Assembly: GCF_041435055.1 (NCBI RefSeq)
Contig: NZ_CP108002.1
Location: 7,750,001 to 7,814,000, forward strand
DNA length: 64,000 bases
Direction: 5' to 3'
From: Streptomyces sp. NBC_00341
GTDB lineage: Bacteria > Actinomycetota > Actinomycetes > Streptomycetales > Streptomycetaceae
In this document: positions 42,631 to 50,223 of the stretch, one piece after another
Numbering within the stretch: the stretch's first letter is position 1
How the letters are laid out: each line of letters starts with the position of its first letter
Position numbers and translations under genes: made by a program
The notes under the pieces: model-generated
Told to the model about the DNA's origin: nothing
What the model saw: only the letters and a program-made list of their open reading frames with translations
Databases searched by the model: none

Positions 42631-44859
42631 TCAGGAACCGTCCACCTCTCTTTCCGGCTCCGCCCCCACCTTCGCCCTCGACTCCACGGCGAGGCGCCGC
42701 TGTTCCTCCTCGACGATGCGGCGGGCCAGCGAGCCGTCCGACACGTCCACGGCGTCCGGCGTCGTCTCCGCGACATCACTGCGCCGTGCATAGGCGTCGA
42801 ACAACCGTTCCTTGCGGGCCAGGATGTCCAGCATGCGTTCGTCGACGCTGTCCGCCACGAGCAGCCGGTGCACCTGGACCGTGCGTATCTGGCCCATCCG
42901 ATGGGCGCGGGCCACCGCCTGGTGCTCCATCGTCGGCTTGATCTGCGGCTCGCAGAGGATGACGACCGAAGCGGCCTGCATGTTGAGCCCGATCCCGCCG
43001 GCCTGGATCTGGCTCAGCAGGACCGCATGGCCGTCGGCCGCCGTGAAGTCGTCGATCAGCTCCTGGCGCCGGGCGGCCGGCACGCTCCCGGACACCGGCC
43101 CGAACACGTCCTCGTCCAAGGCCCGGCGAACCGTCTCCAGCACCTCACGGAAGTACGAGAACACCACGACCTTCAGCCCGTTGCCCGCCGCCTCCGCGAC
43201 CAGCTCGCGCAGCCGGTTCAGCTTCGCGGAGGTGGCCGGGCCGGCGTACGCGGCCCGGCGCATCCGCATGAACTGCCCGGCGGCCACCGCCTCCCGGTAG
43301 GCCAGCAGATCCGCCTCGCTGAACTCCTCCCACTCGTCGACCTGCACCAGCGCCGGGAGTTCGGTGAGGACGTCGCGCTGGTTGCGGCGCAGATAGGCGG
43401 GGGCGACGGCCCGGCGGAACGCCTGGGATCCGGCGGCACCGTGGCTGGTACTGATCAGCGGGGCCAGCTCGGGCTGGAGCTGGCTGACGAGGCTGCGGAA
43501 CTCCGCCACCCGGTTCTCCATCGGGGTGCCGGTCAGGAACAGCACCCGCTCGGTCCGCTGCGACCAGCCGGACACCGCCCGGGAGCGCCGGGTGGCGGGA
43601 TTCTTGACGTAGTGCGCCTCGTCGACCACGAGCATGCCGGGCCGTATGCCGCAGTCGTCCGCGACGGGCAGGGTGTGCAGGGCGTCGTACGTGGTGAGCG
43701 CGACCCCGCCGCCCTCGCGCCACTCCGCGAACGCGCCCTGCCGGTCCGGTCCGTGCACCGGCAGCACCCGCAGCGTCGAGCGGGACCGGACCTCCCGGGT
43801 CCAGTTGATCAGCACGCTCGCCGGGCAGACCACCAGGAAGTGGGTCTCGCCCCCGGCCGCGAGATGGGCCAGCGCGGCGATGGCCTGGACCGTCTTGCCG
43901 AGCCCCATCTCGTCGCCGAGGATCACCCGCTTCTGCGCGAGCGCGAAACGGGCGCCGAAGGACTGGTAGCCGCGCAACGACACCCGCAGCCGGGCGTCGT
44001 CCAGCCGCAGACCGCGCACCCGGTCGGCGATCCCGGACGGCAGGAACCCCTCGGCCGCGTCCCGGTCCGGTCCGGTCCCGGACATCTCGGCGAGCAGGCT
44101 GTAGTACTCGGCGGAGCGCACCTCGAAGTCGACCCAGGCCGCGATCGGGGAGTCCGGATCGCGCAGCAGATCGGCCGAGACCTGCCCGAACAGCAGCGGG
44201 AGTTCGCGCTCCCGCGCATCGGCCAGCACCGCGCGGGCGGCGGCGACGGCGGCCAGTGCCCGCGTCCGGGCCGGCCGCCGCGTGAACACCATCCGCAGCC
44301 GCCCCCGCGCGGGCGCCGCCGTGACCAGCAGCGGATCCAGCCGCTCGGCCAGCCCGCGGGCGCCGTCCACCGCCCGCCGGACGTCCGGCCCTGCCTCGAC
44401 CAGCCGGTACAACGCCGTGACCAGGGCGGTCGTGGCGTCGTCCGGGGATTCGACCGCTATCCGCACCGTGACCGTGTCCCGTACGGCGTGGGCGATCTGG
44501 CCCGCTGCGGCGAGTGCCTGGGCGGCGGTCTGCGCACCGACGCCGGGGATCTGGCGGAGCTCGTAGCGGCTGGTCCCGTGCACCTGCCCGACGGTGGTGA
44601 AACCGGCCTGCTCGATCGCACCGATGCGCAGCCGGCCCTCGGTGACGTCCTTGAGCCGGGACGCCGGGATGGCCGAAAGCTCGTCCCGGACGAGCGCGTC
44701 GAGCAGGGGGTCCAGGGCGGTGCGTACGGCATCGACGGCGCGGCCGTGGTCGGCCAGTACCGCGCGTGACGCGCCCAGCAGCTCCTCGGCCCGCGCGAGC
44801 AGCTCCCTGGCCGCCCGCCCGGTCGTCGCCCCGCCCTCCGTGGACCCGGCCTCAGTCAT
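42631..44859 (-). CDS. SNF2-family DNA-dependent ATPase
   Basis: 742 residues from the ATG at 44859 (AGAGGAC upstream). N-terminal 300 residues include a helix-hairpin-helix-like stretch (ELRQIPGVGAQTAAQALAAA). Then SNF2 motifs: I LGDEMGLGKT, Ia CPASVLINW, II VVDEAHYVKNP, III LTGTPMENR, IV-VI KVVVFSYFREVLE, SQIQAGGIGLNMQAAS and QAVARAHRMGQ. It remodels or translocates along duplex DNA. Next gene on the strand is a Mrr nuclease, so a DNA repair or defence role is possible. Confidence 0.93.
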   Translation of the reverse strand: MTEAGSTEGGATTGRAARELLARAEELLGASRAVLADHGRAVDAVRTALDPLLDALVRDELSAIPASRLKDVTEGRLRIGAIEQAGFTTVGQVHGTSRYELRQIPGVGAQTAAQALAAAGQIAHAVRDTVTVRIAVESPDDATTALVTALYRLVEAGPDVRRAVDGARGLAERLDPLLVTAAPARGRLRMVFTRRPARTRALAAVAAARAVLADARERELPLLFGQVSADLLRDPDSPIAAWVDFEVRSAEYYSLLAEMSGTGPDRDAAEGFLPSGIADRVRGLRLDDARLRVSLRGYQSFGARFALAQKRVILGDEMGLGKTVQAIAALAHLAAGGETHFLVVCPASVLINWTREVRSRSTLRVLPVHGPDRQGAFAEWREGGGVALTTYDALHTLPVADDCGIRPGMLVVDEAHYVKNPATRRSRAVSGWSQRTERVLFLTGTPMENRVAEFRSLVSQLQPELAPLISTSHGAAGSQAFRRAVAPAYLRRNQRDVLTELPALVQVDEWEEFSEADLLAYREAVAAGQFMRMRRAAYAGPATSAKLNRLRELVAEAAGNGLKVVVFSYFREVLETVRRALDEDVFGPVSGSVPAARRQELIDDFTAADGHAVLLSQIQAGGIGLNMQAASVVILCEPQIKPTMEHQAVARAHRMGQIRTVQVHRLLVADSVDERMLDILARKERLFDAYARRSDVAETTPDAVDVSDGSLARRIVEEEQRRLAVESRAKVGAEPEREVDGS

Positions 44860-45045
44860 GTACGTCCTCTGTCCCCGCAAACCGCACCGCCGCACCGCCC
44901 GGCAGCCGGCCGGAGCGATTCGTATCGTCCCATGCGCTGCTGACACGGGGCCGACGGACTGCGGTTGTCAGTGCCCGGTGCAAGACTCGGACACATCAGG
45001 AGAAACCCTGTTCGTACGGGAACGGGACCACTGAAGGAGCGCACC

Positions 45046-45831
45046 ATGCTCACCACCCGATTCGTCGACGGAGCCCCCAACTGGCTGGATCTCGGAACCC
45101 CGGATCTCGATGGGGCCGCGGCCTTCTACACCGCTCTCTTCGGCTGGGGGTACGAGGCCGGTGGCCCAGAGACCGGTGGCTACGGCATGTTCACGCTCGA
45201 CGGGAAGTCGGTCGGGGGTGTGATGACCGTGACGGAGGAGCAGGCGAAGTCATCCTGGTCGGTGTACTTCCAGTCGTCGGACACCGACGCCACCGCACGG
45301 CTCGTGGAGAAGGCCGGCGGTTCGGTGCCGTTCGCGCCGATGGACGTGCTGGAGTTCGGCCGGATGGGCGGGTTCGCCGACCGGGGCGGAGCGTACTTCG
45401 GCGTATGGCAGCCGAAGCAGCTGCCGGGACTCGGAGCCGTGGGGGACACCGGCAGTCTGTGCTGGGCCGAGCTGTACACCCCGGACGTTCCGGCGGCGGC
45501 GGCGTTCTACGGCGCGGTCTTCGGCTGGGATTGCAGCCAGGTGCCCTATCCGGAAGGCGGCGGATCGTACACACTGGTCCGGACCGGGGGAGGCGGCGAG
45601 GAAGCCGGCTTCGGCGGGCTCGTCCCGCTCGACGCCGTACCGGTCCGGGCGGTCGTGGGCCCGCACTGGCTGCCGTACATCGAGGTCGACGACTGCGATG
45701 CCACGGTGGCGGAGGTCGAGCGGCTGGGCGGCAAGCTGACGCTGGAGCCGCTGGAGATGGACGGCGTGGGCAGGTTCGCCAACGTCGCCGATCCCTACGG
45801 CGCGCCGTTCGCCGTGATCAAGAGCGCTTAG
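45046..45831 (+). CDS. VOC-superfamily (glyoxalase/bleomycin-resistance-like) protein
   Basis: 261 residues from the ATG at 45046 (GAAGGAG upstream). Two tandem VOC modules: LDLGTPDLDGAAAFYTALFGW at residues 14-34 and AELYTPDVPAAAAFYGAVFGW at 143-163, each ending in ADxGGAYF- or ADPYGAPF-like strands. Such duplicated proteins occur widely in Streptomyces (CFP-30B type). Ligand unknown. Confidence 0.9.
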   Translation: MLTTRFVDGAPNWLDLGTPDLDGAAAFYTALFGWGYEAGGPETGGYGMFTLDGKSVGGVMTVTEEQAKSSWSVYFQSSDTDATARLVEKAGGSVPFAPMDVLEFGRMGGFADRGGAYFGVWQPKQLPGLGAVGDTGSLCWAELYTPDVPAAAAFYGAVFGWDCSQVPYPEGGGSYTLVRTGGGGEEAGFGGLVPLDAVPVRAVVGPHWLPYIEVDDCDATVAEVERLGGKLTLEPLEMDGVGRFANVADPYGAPFAVIKSA

Positions 45832-45836
45832 CCTTC

Positions 45837-45860
45837 CCCCTCCGGGCGGACCGGGAGGGG
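45837..45860 (+). terminator. Hairpin after the VOC gene
   Basis: CCCCTCCGG (45837-45845) pairs with CCGGGAGGGG (45851-45860) with a one-base bulge; it begins 5 bp after the stop at 45831. Confidence 0.55.
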
Positions 45861-45913
45861 TGGTTGATGCATCGTTGATCAGTCGTTTATCGCGGCAGGG
45901 CACTGTGTGCGGC

Positions 45914-46168
45914 ATGCTGATCAACACCCCGACCGACCCCGCTCTCGCCTGGCAGGAGACAGCGCTGTGCGCGCAAGCGGGGCCCGAGTTCTTCTTTCCC
46001 GCCCCCGGCAGCTCCACCCGGGAGGCCAAGCAGCTCTGCAACGCCTGCGAAGGGCGGGTGGCCTGCCTCGAGTACGCCCTCGACAACGACGAGCGCTTCG
46101 GCGTGTGGGGCGGCCTCTCCGAGAAGGAGCGGGACCGGCTGCGCAGAGCGGGACGCGACCGGGCGTGA
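45914..46168 (+). CDS. WhiB-family iron-sulphur regulator
   Basis: 84 residues. Four Cys for a [4Fe-4S] cluster: C in TALCAQAG, then CNACEGRVAC (C-x2-C-x5-C). The GVWGGLSEKERDRLRR turn-helix follows, as in all Wbl proteins. Wbl proteins bind sigma factor HrdB and guide development or resistance genes. Starts are uncertain: an in-frame GTG at 45860 would add 18 residues with GGGAGGGG too close to it. I recall no exact wbl type with certainty. Confidence 0.92.
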   Translation: MLINTPTDPALAWQETALCAQAGPEFFFPAPGSSTREAKQLCNACEGRVACLEYALDNDERFGVWGGLSEKERDRLRRAGRDRA

Positions 46169-46174
46169 CCGCGG

Positions 46175-46197
46175 GCGCCGGGCCGGTCACCCGGCGC
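46175..46197. terminator. Hairpin between WhiB and chitosanase genes
   Basis: An 8-bp stem (46175-46182 with 46190-46197) with a 7-nt loop, in the gap between the two convergent stop codons. Confidence 0.6.
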
Positions 46198-46238
46198 GGC
46201 CCGGCGCACGCGGCAGGGGCCGCGTCAGGGCGCCCGCG

Positions 46239-47153
46239 TCAGGACGTGACGTGGAATGTCTCGCCGTACATCTTCCAGGTCAGCGGCGGTTTCAGCGCCA
46301 GGTTGCCGTCGTACAGGAACTCCCGCTGCGCCGTGTCGATGCGCGAGGTGTCGTGCTGGTTCCTCTTCGACTTCATCACGGCTCGCGCGGCGTCCAGGAA
46401 CGCGTCCAGATAGACCTTCTCGTCCCCGCCCTCGTCGACCGTGTCGGCCTCCGCGAGTGCCGCCTTCCGGATGCCGTAGAAGGCGTCCGGCTCCGTTCCG
46501 GGGCCCTGCAGCACCATGGCGTCGAAGTAGATGAACTGGCCCAGGGTGCCGAGCCCGTCCAGTTTGGCCAGCCGTACGGCCGGCTCGAAGTACTGCTTGT
46601 CCCTGACCCGGTCCTGCGCGGCACGGAACACCGGATCCTCGGCCGACTTCTTCCACGCGGCGGTGAAGCCGGGGTCCAGGCCCTCGTGCGAGCCGGTGCC
46701 GTCCACCTTGCGCAGCGCGGGGACGTACGGCTTCAACGGGCTGTCCGGGTGGTCCTTGGTGAACGCCTCGACGAACGTGAGCATGTCGTGCGTTCCGGAG
46801 CAGAATCCGACGATCCCGGCCGTGTAGCCGGTGCCGTCGCCGTTGTCGTCGATCACGCCGTACTGGCTGCGCCAGTCCAGCGTGGAGCTCTCCGAGGTGG
46901 CCAGCAGCTTCCAGGCCAGTTCGCGTTCGGCCGGTGCGGCCAGCCCGGCGGGCATCGCCGCGACACGTTCGTCCAGCTCCCGGCGCCCCTCCTCGTCCGC
47001 GGCGGCGTACGGGTCGGGGCCCACCGCCGAGTCGGCCGGGTCCGCGGCGGCGGCGGGGGAGTCGTCGGGCGGTTCGGGGTCGTCGCCGCCACCGTTGAAG
47101 ACGATGGAGGCGACGATGGCTATCGGCGCGGCGAAGAGAACGAAACGCGTCAT
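46239..47153 (-). CDS. GH46 chitosanase
   Basis: 304 residues from the ATG at 47153; GTGs slightly upstream are also possible. N-terminal anchor or signal (FVLFAAPIAIVASIVF) without an obvious cleavage site, then a Pro/Ala/Asp linker of 50 residues. The GH46 catalytic segment reads ATSESSTLDWRSQYGVID, with the acid Glu, then GDGTGYTAGIVGFCSGTHDML with the base Asp. Further family motifs are DPVFRAAQDRVRDKQYFEPA and GQFIYFDAMVLQGPG. It cuts chitosan internally at the cell surface or outside. Confidence 0.92.
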   Translation of the reverse strand: MTRFVLFAAPIAIVASIVFNGGGDDPEPPDDSPAAAADPADSAVGPDPYAAADEEGRRELDERVAAMPAGLAAPAERELAWKLLATSESSTLDWRSQYGVIDDNGDGTGYTAGIVGFCSGTHDMLTFVEAFTKDHPDSPLKPYVPALRKVDGTGSHEGLDPGFTAAWKKSAEDPVFRAAQDRVRDKQYFEPAVRLAKLDGLGTLGQFIYFDAMVLQGPGTEPDAFYGIRKAALAEADTVDEGGDEKVYLDAFLDAARAVMKSKRNQHDTSRIDTAQREFLYDGNLALKPPLTWKMYGETFHVTS

Positions 47154-47243
47154 AGGTTTCACCGGCACAGAGTACGGTCCGTGCACCGGTGGTGAGGGCC
47201 GACCACCCCGCTGTGACGGGTCACAGCGGGGTGGGGCGGGCCG

Positions 47244-48218
47244 TCAGGCCTGGGCGCGGGCCGCCATCCGCTCCTTGCGGGCGGCCAGCTTCGCGTCGAA
47301 CTTCGACGCCTCGCTGTCCAGCCCGTTCATGTACAGGCCGAGCTCCTCCTGTGCCTTCAGACCCTCCGGGCCGAGCCCGTCGATGTCCAGCACCTTCAGA
47401 TAGCGCAGTACCGGCTGGATGACGTCGTCGTGGTGGATGCGCATGTTGTAGATCTCGCCGATCGCCATCTGTGCGGCGGCCCGCTCGAAGCCGGGCATGC
47501 CGTGGCCGGGCATCCGGAAGTTCACGACGACGTCGCGCACGGACTGCATGGTCAGGTCCGGTGCGAGCTCGAAGGCGGCGCCGAGGAGGTTGCGGTAGAA
47601 CACCATGTGCAGGTTCTCGTCGGTCGCGATCCGGGCCAGCATCCGGTCACAGACCGGGTCGCCCGACTGGTGGCCGGTGTTCCGGTGGGAGACCCGGGTG
47701 GCCAGCTCCTGGAAGGAGACATAGGCCACGGAGTGCAGCATCGAGTGGCGGTTGTCGGACTCGAAGCCCTCCGCCATGTGCGCCATCCGGAACTGCTCCA
47801 GCTTGTCCGGGTCGACCGCACGCGACGTGAGCAGGTAGTCGCGCATCACGATGCCGTGCCGGCCCTCCTCGGCCGTCCAGCGGTGCACCCAGGTCCCCCA
47901 GGCGCCGTCGCGGCCGAAGAGCGAGGCGATCTCGTGGTGGTAGCTGGGGAGGTTGTCCTCGGTCAGCAGGTTCACGACCAGGGCGATCTTGCCGATGTCG
48001 GTGACCTTGGACTGCTCGGACTCCCAGGCCTGGCCGTCCTCGAAGACGCCGGGGAAGTTCCGGCCGTCGGAGAACGGCACGTACTCGTGCGGCATCCAGT
48101 CCTTGGCGACCTTCAGATGGCGGTTGAGTTCCTTCTCCACCACCTCTTCCAGCGCGTAAAGCAGTTGGGCGTCAGTCCACGCCTGTGAACTGCCGAGGTG
48201 GGGAGAGGTGATAGTCAC
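47244..48218 (-). CDS. Acyl-ACP (stearoyl-ACP-type) desaturase
   Basis: 324 residues. Di-iron ligands as in soluble desaturases: LLTEDNLPSYHHE, TAEEGRHG and TDENLHMVFYRN. Soluble, no membrane span. It inserts a double bond into ACP-bound fatty acyl chains with O2 and ferredoxin. Stands alone, behind a clear palindromic operator (48244-48278), so expression probably responds to acyl-CoA or fatty-acid state. Confidence 0.93.
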   Translation of the reverse strand: MTITSPHLGSSQAWTDAQLLYALEEVVEKELNRHLKVAKDWMPHEYVPFSDGRNFPGVFEDGQAWESEQSKVTDIGKIALVVNLLTEDNLPSYHHEIASLFGRDGAWGTWVHRWTAEEGRHGIVMRDYLLTSRAVDPDKLEQFRMAHMAEGFESDNRHSMLHSVAYVSFQELATRVSHRNTGHQSGDPVCDRMLARIATDENLHMVFYRNLLGAAFELAPDLTMQSVRDVVVNFRMPGHGMPGFERAAAQMAIGEIYNMRIHHDDVIQPVLRYLKVLDIDGLGPEGLKAQEELGLYMNGLDSEASKFDAKLAARKERMAARAQA

Positions 48219-48243
48219 GGGGGCTCCTGGGGACGGGAGAATT

Positions 48244-48278
48244 ACCTACGGCTTCGTAGGTTACGAGACCGTAGGTTA
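48244..48278. promoter_or_regulatory. ACCTACG-N4-CGTAGGT palindrome plus a third half-site
   Basis: A perfect 7-bp dyad at 48244-48261 and a repeated CGTAGGTTA half-site at 48270-48278, 15 bp after the first copy at 48255. It lies 26-60 bp upstream of the desaturase start, the usual operator place for a TetR-type fatty-acid regulator. No such regulator gene adjoins. Confidence 0.75.
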
Positions 48279-48495
48279 AAGCGGCGGTAAGGCCGGAGCC
48301 AAGCCCGTCCGGGCGATATTCGATTACGTTATGTCATTTACGCAGCTCAGATGGGTGTACAGAGGGTCAGGGCGGCTGCGGGAAAGGGGGCTCAGATGGT
48401 GACACGGCCGGGCCCGGCCCCCGGTGGCGGCGCGCTCTGAACAGTCGGCGTACTCGGAGCGCGGGCGCACAGGGGACTCGGCCGGTCGGTCGGGG
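48279..48495. other. Intergenic region, no gene
   Basis: From the desaturase operator to the DUF397 stop. An AT-richer stretch at 48317-48350 may hold the desaturase promoter. Nothing else recognisable. Confidence 0.4.
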
Positions 48496-48687
48496 TCAGA
48501 GCAGATGGTCCGCCGCGCCGGACTTCACCGCGAAGATCAGTGCCCGCAGCGCCTCCATGGAGTCACTGACGTAGATGGCGGTGTCGGTGGTGGAGCCGAT
48601 GTAGGCGCGGCCCTGGTCGTCCAGTCCGAAGCGGAAGCAGTTCGCCCCCTCGCTGCAGAACGCCTCGTCCCAGCAGATGTCGTTCAT
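48496..48687 (-). CDS. DUF397 small protein (module B)
   Basis: 63 residues with GGAGAGACC before the ATG. DUF397 pattern: FCSEGANCFRFGLDDQGRAYIGSTTD and a C-terminal LRALIFAVKSGAADHLL, like the partner at 4282. It follows the XRE gene by 9 bp. Confidence 0.88.
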   Translation of the reverse strand: MNDICWDEAFCSEGANCFRFGLDDQGRAYIGSTTDTAIYVSDSMEALRALIFAVKSGAADHLL

Positions 48688-48696
48688 GGTCTCTCC

Positions 48697-49548
48697 TCAG
48701 AGGTCCTTGGCTATGCACTTGATGAAATCGCGTGATTCCGCGACGGGCAGTGCGAGCGTACGAAGCCGCCCCAACAGGCCGCGATAGCGCCGCAGTTGCA
48801 TGTCCGCATCGAGCAGTATCGAGCCGTGCGAGGAATCGAGCTGCACGGTATCGAGCTGGGGTACCGCCGCGCCGACATAGGTGAAGGACTGTCCGGCGCC
48901 GGGGAATCCGCCGGCCGCGAACGGGATCACCCGGACGGTCGTCCTGTCCCGTTCGGACTGGCAGAGGATGTGATCCAGCTGCGCCTGCGTGACCTTCGGG
49001 CCGCCGAACTGCATCCGGAGGGCGGCCTCGTGGATCACCGCCTCGTACAGGGGCGGCCGGTCACGTTCGAGCACCTCCTGGCGGCGCAGCCGCAGGGAGA
49101 GCCGGGCCATCAGATCGGGGCGCGGCAGCTGGGGGTCGGCGGTGTCGAAGACCGCCCGCGCATGTTCCTCGGTCTGCAGCAGGCCGGGGATGTGCGTGGT
49201 GGTCGCGGTGTTCAACTCCACCGAATGGAACTCGAGTTCGGCGATGTCCAGCAGGCTGGGCAGCAGGAGTCCGCGGTGCTCCTCCCACCACCCCCTGGCC
49301 CGCTCCTGCGCCATCTCGGCCAGCAGGTCCACCAGGCCCGTGTCGGGGCAGCCGTAGTTGAAGGCGAGGGTGCGGACCCGCTCGGCGCTGATGCCGAATC
49401 TGCCCGACTCGATGTTCGGGATCCGGGTGCGATCCACGCCGAGCAGTGCGGCGGCCTGCTGCGCCGTCATTCCGGACTGCTCACGCAGCTTGCGCAGTTC
49501 GTACCCGAGCCGCTGCTGCCGGGCGGTCGGGGTGCTCCTGGGAGGCAC
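48697..49548 (-). CDS. XRE-family regulator with DUF5753 domain (module B)
   Basis: 283 residues. HTH at 13-65 (LGYELRKLREQSGMTAQQAA, VDRTRIPNIESGR), then DUF5753 (HIPGLLQTEEHARAVFD, QSERDRTTVRVIPFAAGGFP, QLDTVQLDSSHGSI). Paralogous to 3422-4282, with the same partners in a different order. Divergent from the degenerate ATPase at 49703, with a nested palindrome between them. Confidence 0.92.
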   Translation of the reverse strand: MPPRSTPTARQQRLGYELRKLREQSGMTAQQAAALLGVDRTRIPNIESGRFGISAERVRTLAFNYGCPDTGLVDLLAEMAQERARGWWEEHRGLLLPSLLDIAELEFHSVELNTATTTHIPGLLQTEEHARAVFDTADPQLPRPDLMARLSLRLRRQEVLERDRPPLYEAVIHEAALRMQFGGPKVTQAQLDHILCQSERDRTTVRVIPFAAGGFPGAGQSFTYVGAAVPQLDTVQLDSSHGSILLDADMQLRRYRGLLGRLRTLALPVAESRDFIKCIAKDL

Positions 49549-49596
49549 GTCGTGTGTCCTTCCGGGTGTGGGGAGTCAGTGAAATGACCGGAACCA

Positions 49597-49626
49597 CACA
49601 AGTAGTAGCACTGTGCTCCACTTGTG
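49597..49626. promoter_or_regulatory. Nested palindrome between XRE and ATPase-like genes (module B)
   Basis: Outer arms CACAAGT (49597-49603) and ACTTGTG (49620-49626) enclose AGCAC-T-GTGCT (49607-49617), both perfect. Located 48 bp upstream of the XRE start. Likely operator for the module. Confidence 0.6.
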
Positions 49627-49702
49627 GGCTACGGTCGGTAGCGTAAGTCTCACACGGGGCGACCATGCCTCTGTGTGACCGTCGCCACATGAGCCGGGAA
49701 TC

Positions 49703-50176
49703 GTGAGTACTTTGATGAAGGGCGCACTGCGTTGCCTCCCTGCCCTCGCCCCCACCGGGCCCCATCCGCCGAGAGCGGACAATCTGAGCTATTCGTTCGC
49801 TCTGCCCGGTGGCGCCTTCTGCGCCGGCCTCGCCCGCCGTGTCGTCAGCGACCTGCTCACCCGGCACGACCTCGCGGAACTCCGCGACACCGCGGTGCTC
49901 GCCACGTCCGAACTGGTCGCCGCGGCCTACCGGTTCACTCCGGACCGGGAGATGCTGCTGCGGATCCACTGGCAGTTCGACGCGCTGCGGATCGTCCTCT
50001 ACGACCAACACCCCTGCCACGGAACGCCCGAGAGGGCCGAGGGGTGCAGGGAGCGCCGCAGCGCCGACATGTGGCTGCTGGCCGCCGCGGTCGAGGCGCA
50101 CGGCGGGGACTGGGGGCTCGCCCCCGCGCTGACAGCCACCGGCGGCTCGAAGACCTGGGCGTTACTCCACCCCTAG
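49703..50176 (+). CDS. Degenerate RsbW-like ATPase-family protein with a TTA codon
   Basis: 157 residues from the GTG at 49703. It keeps the fold pattern of small anti-sigma ATPases (RDTAVLATSELVAAAYRF, LRIVLYDQHPC). However, the N-box Asn is replaced (SELVAAAYR instead of ELVTNA) and the G1 glycines are missing, so ATP binding is doubtful. Codon 154 is TTA (50162-50164), three codons before the stop. Divergent partner of the module-B XRE gene, as in whiJ-type clusters. Confidence 0.8.
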   Translation: MSTLMKGALRCLPALAPTGPHPPRADNLSYSFALPGGAFCAGLARRVVSDLLTRHDLAELRDTAVLATSELVAAAYRFTPDREMLLRIHWQFDALRIVLYDQHPCHGTPERAEGCRERRSADMWLLAAAVEAHGGDWGLAPALTATGGSKTWALLHP

Positions 50177-50223
50177 CCCCGCACAGCCCCGGCCCCGCAC
50201 ACCTCCGGCCCCTACCCCATACC

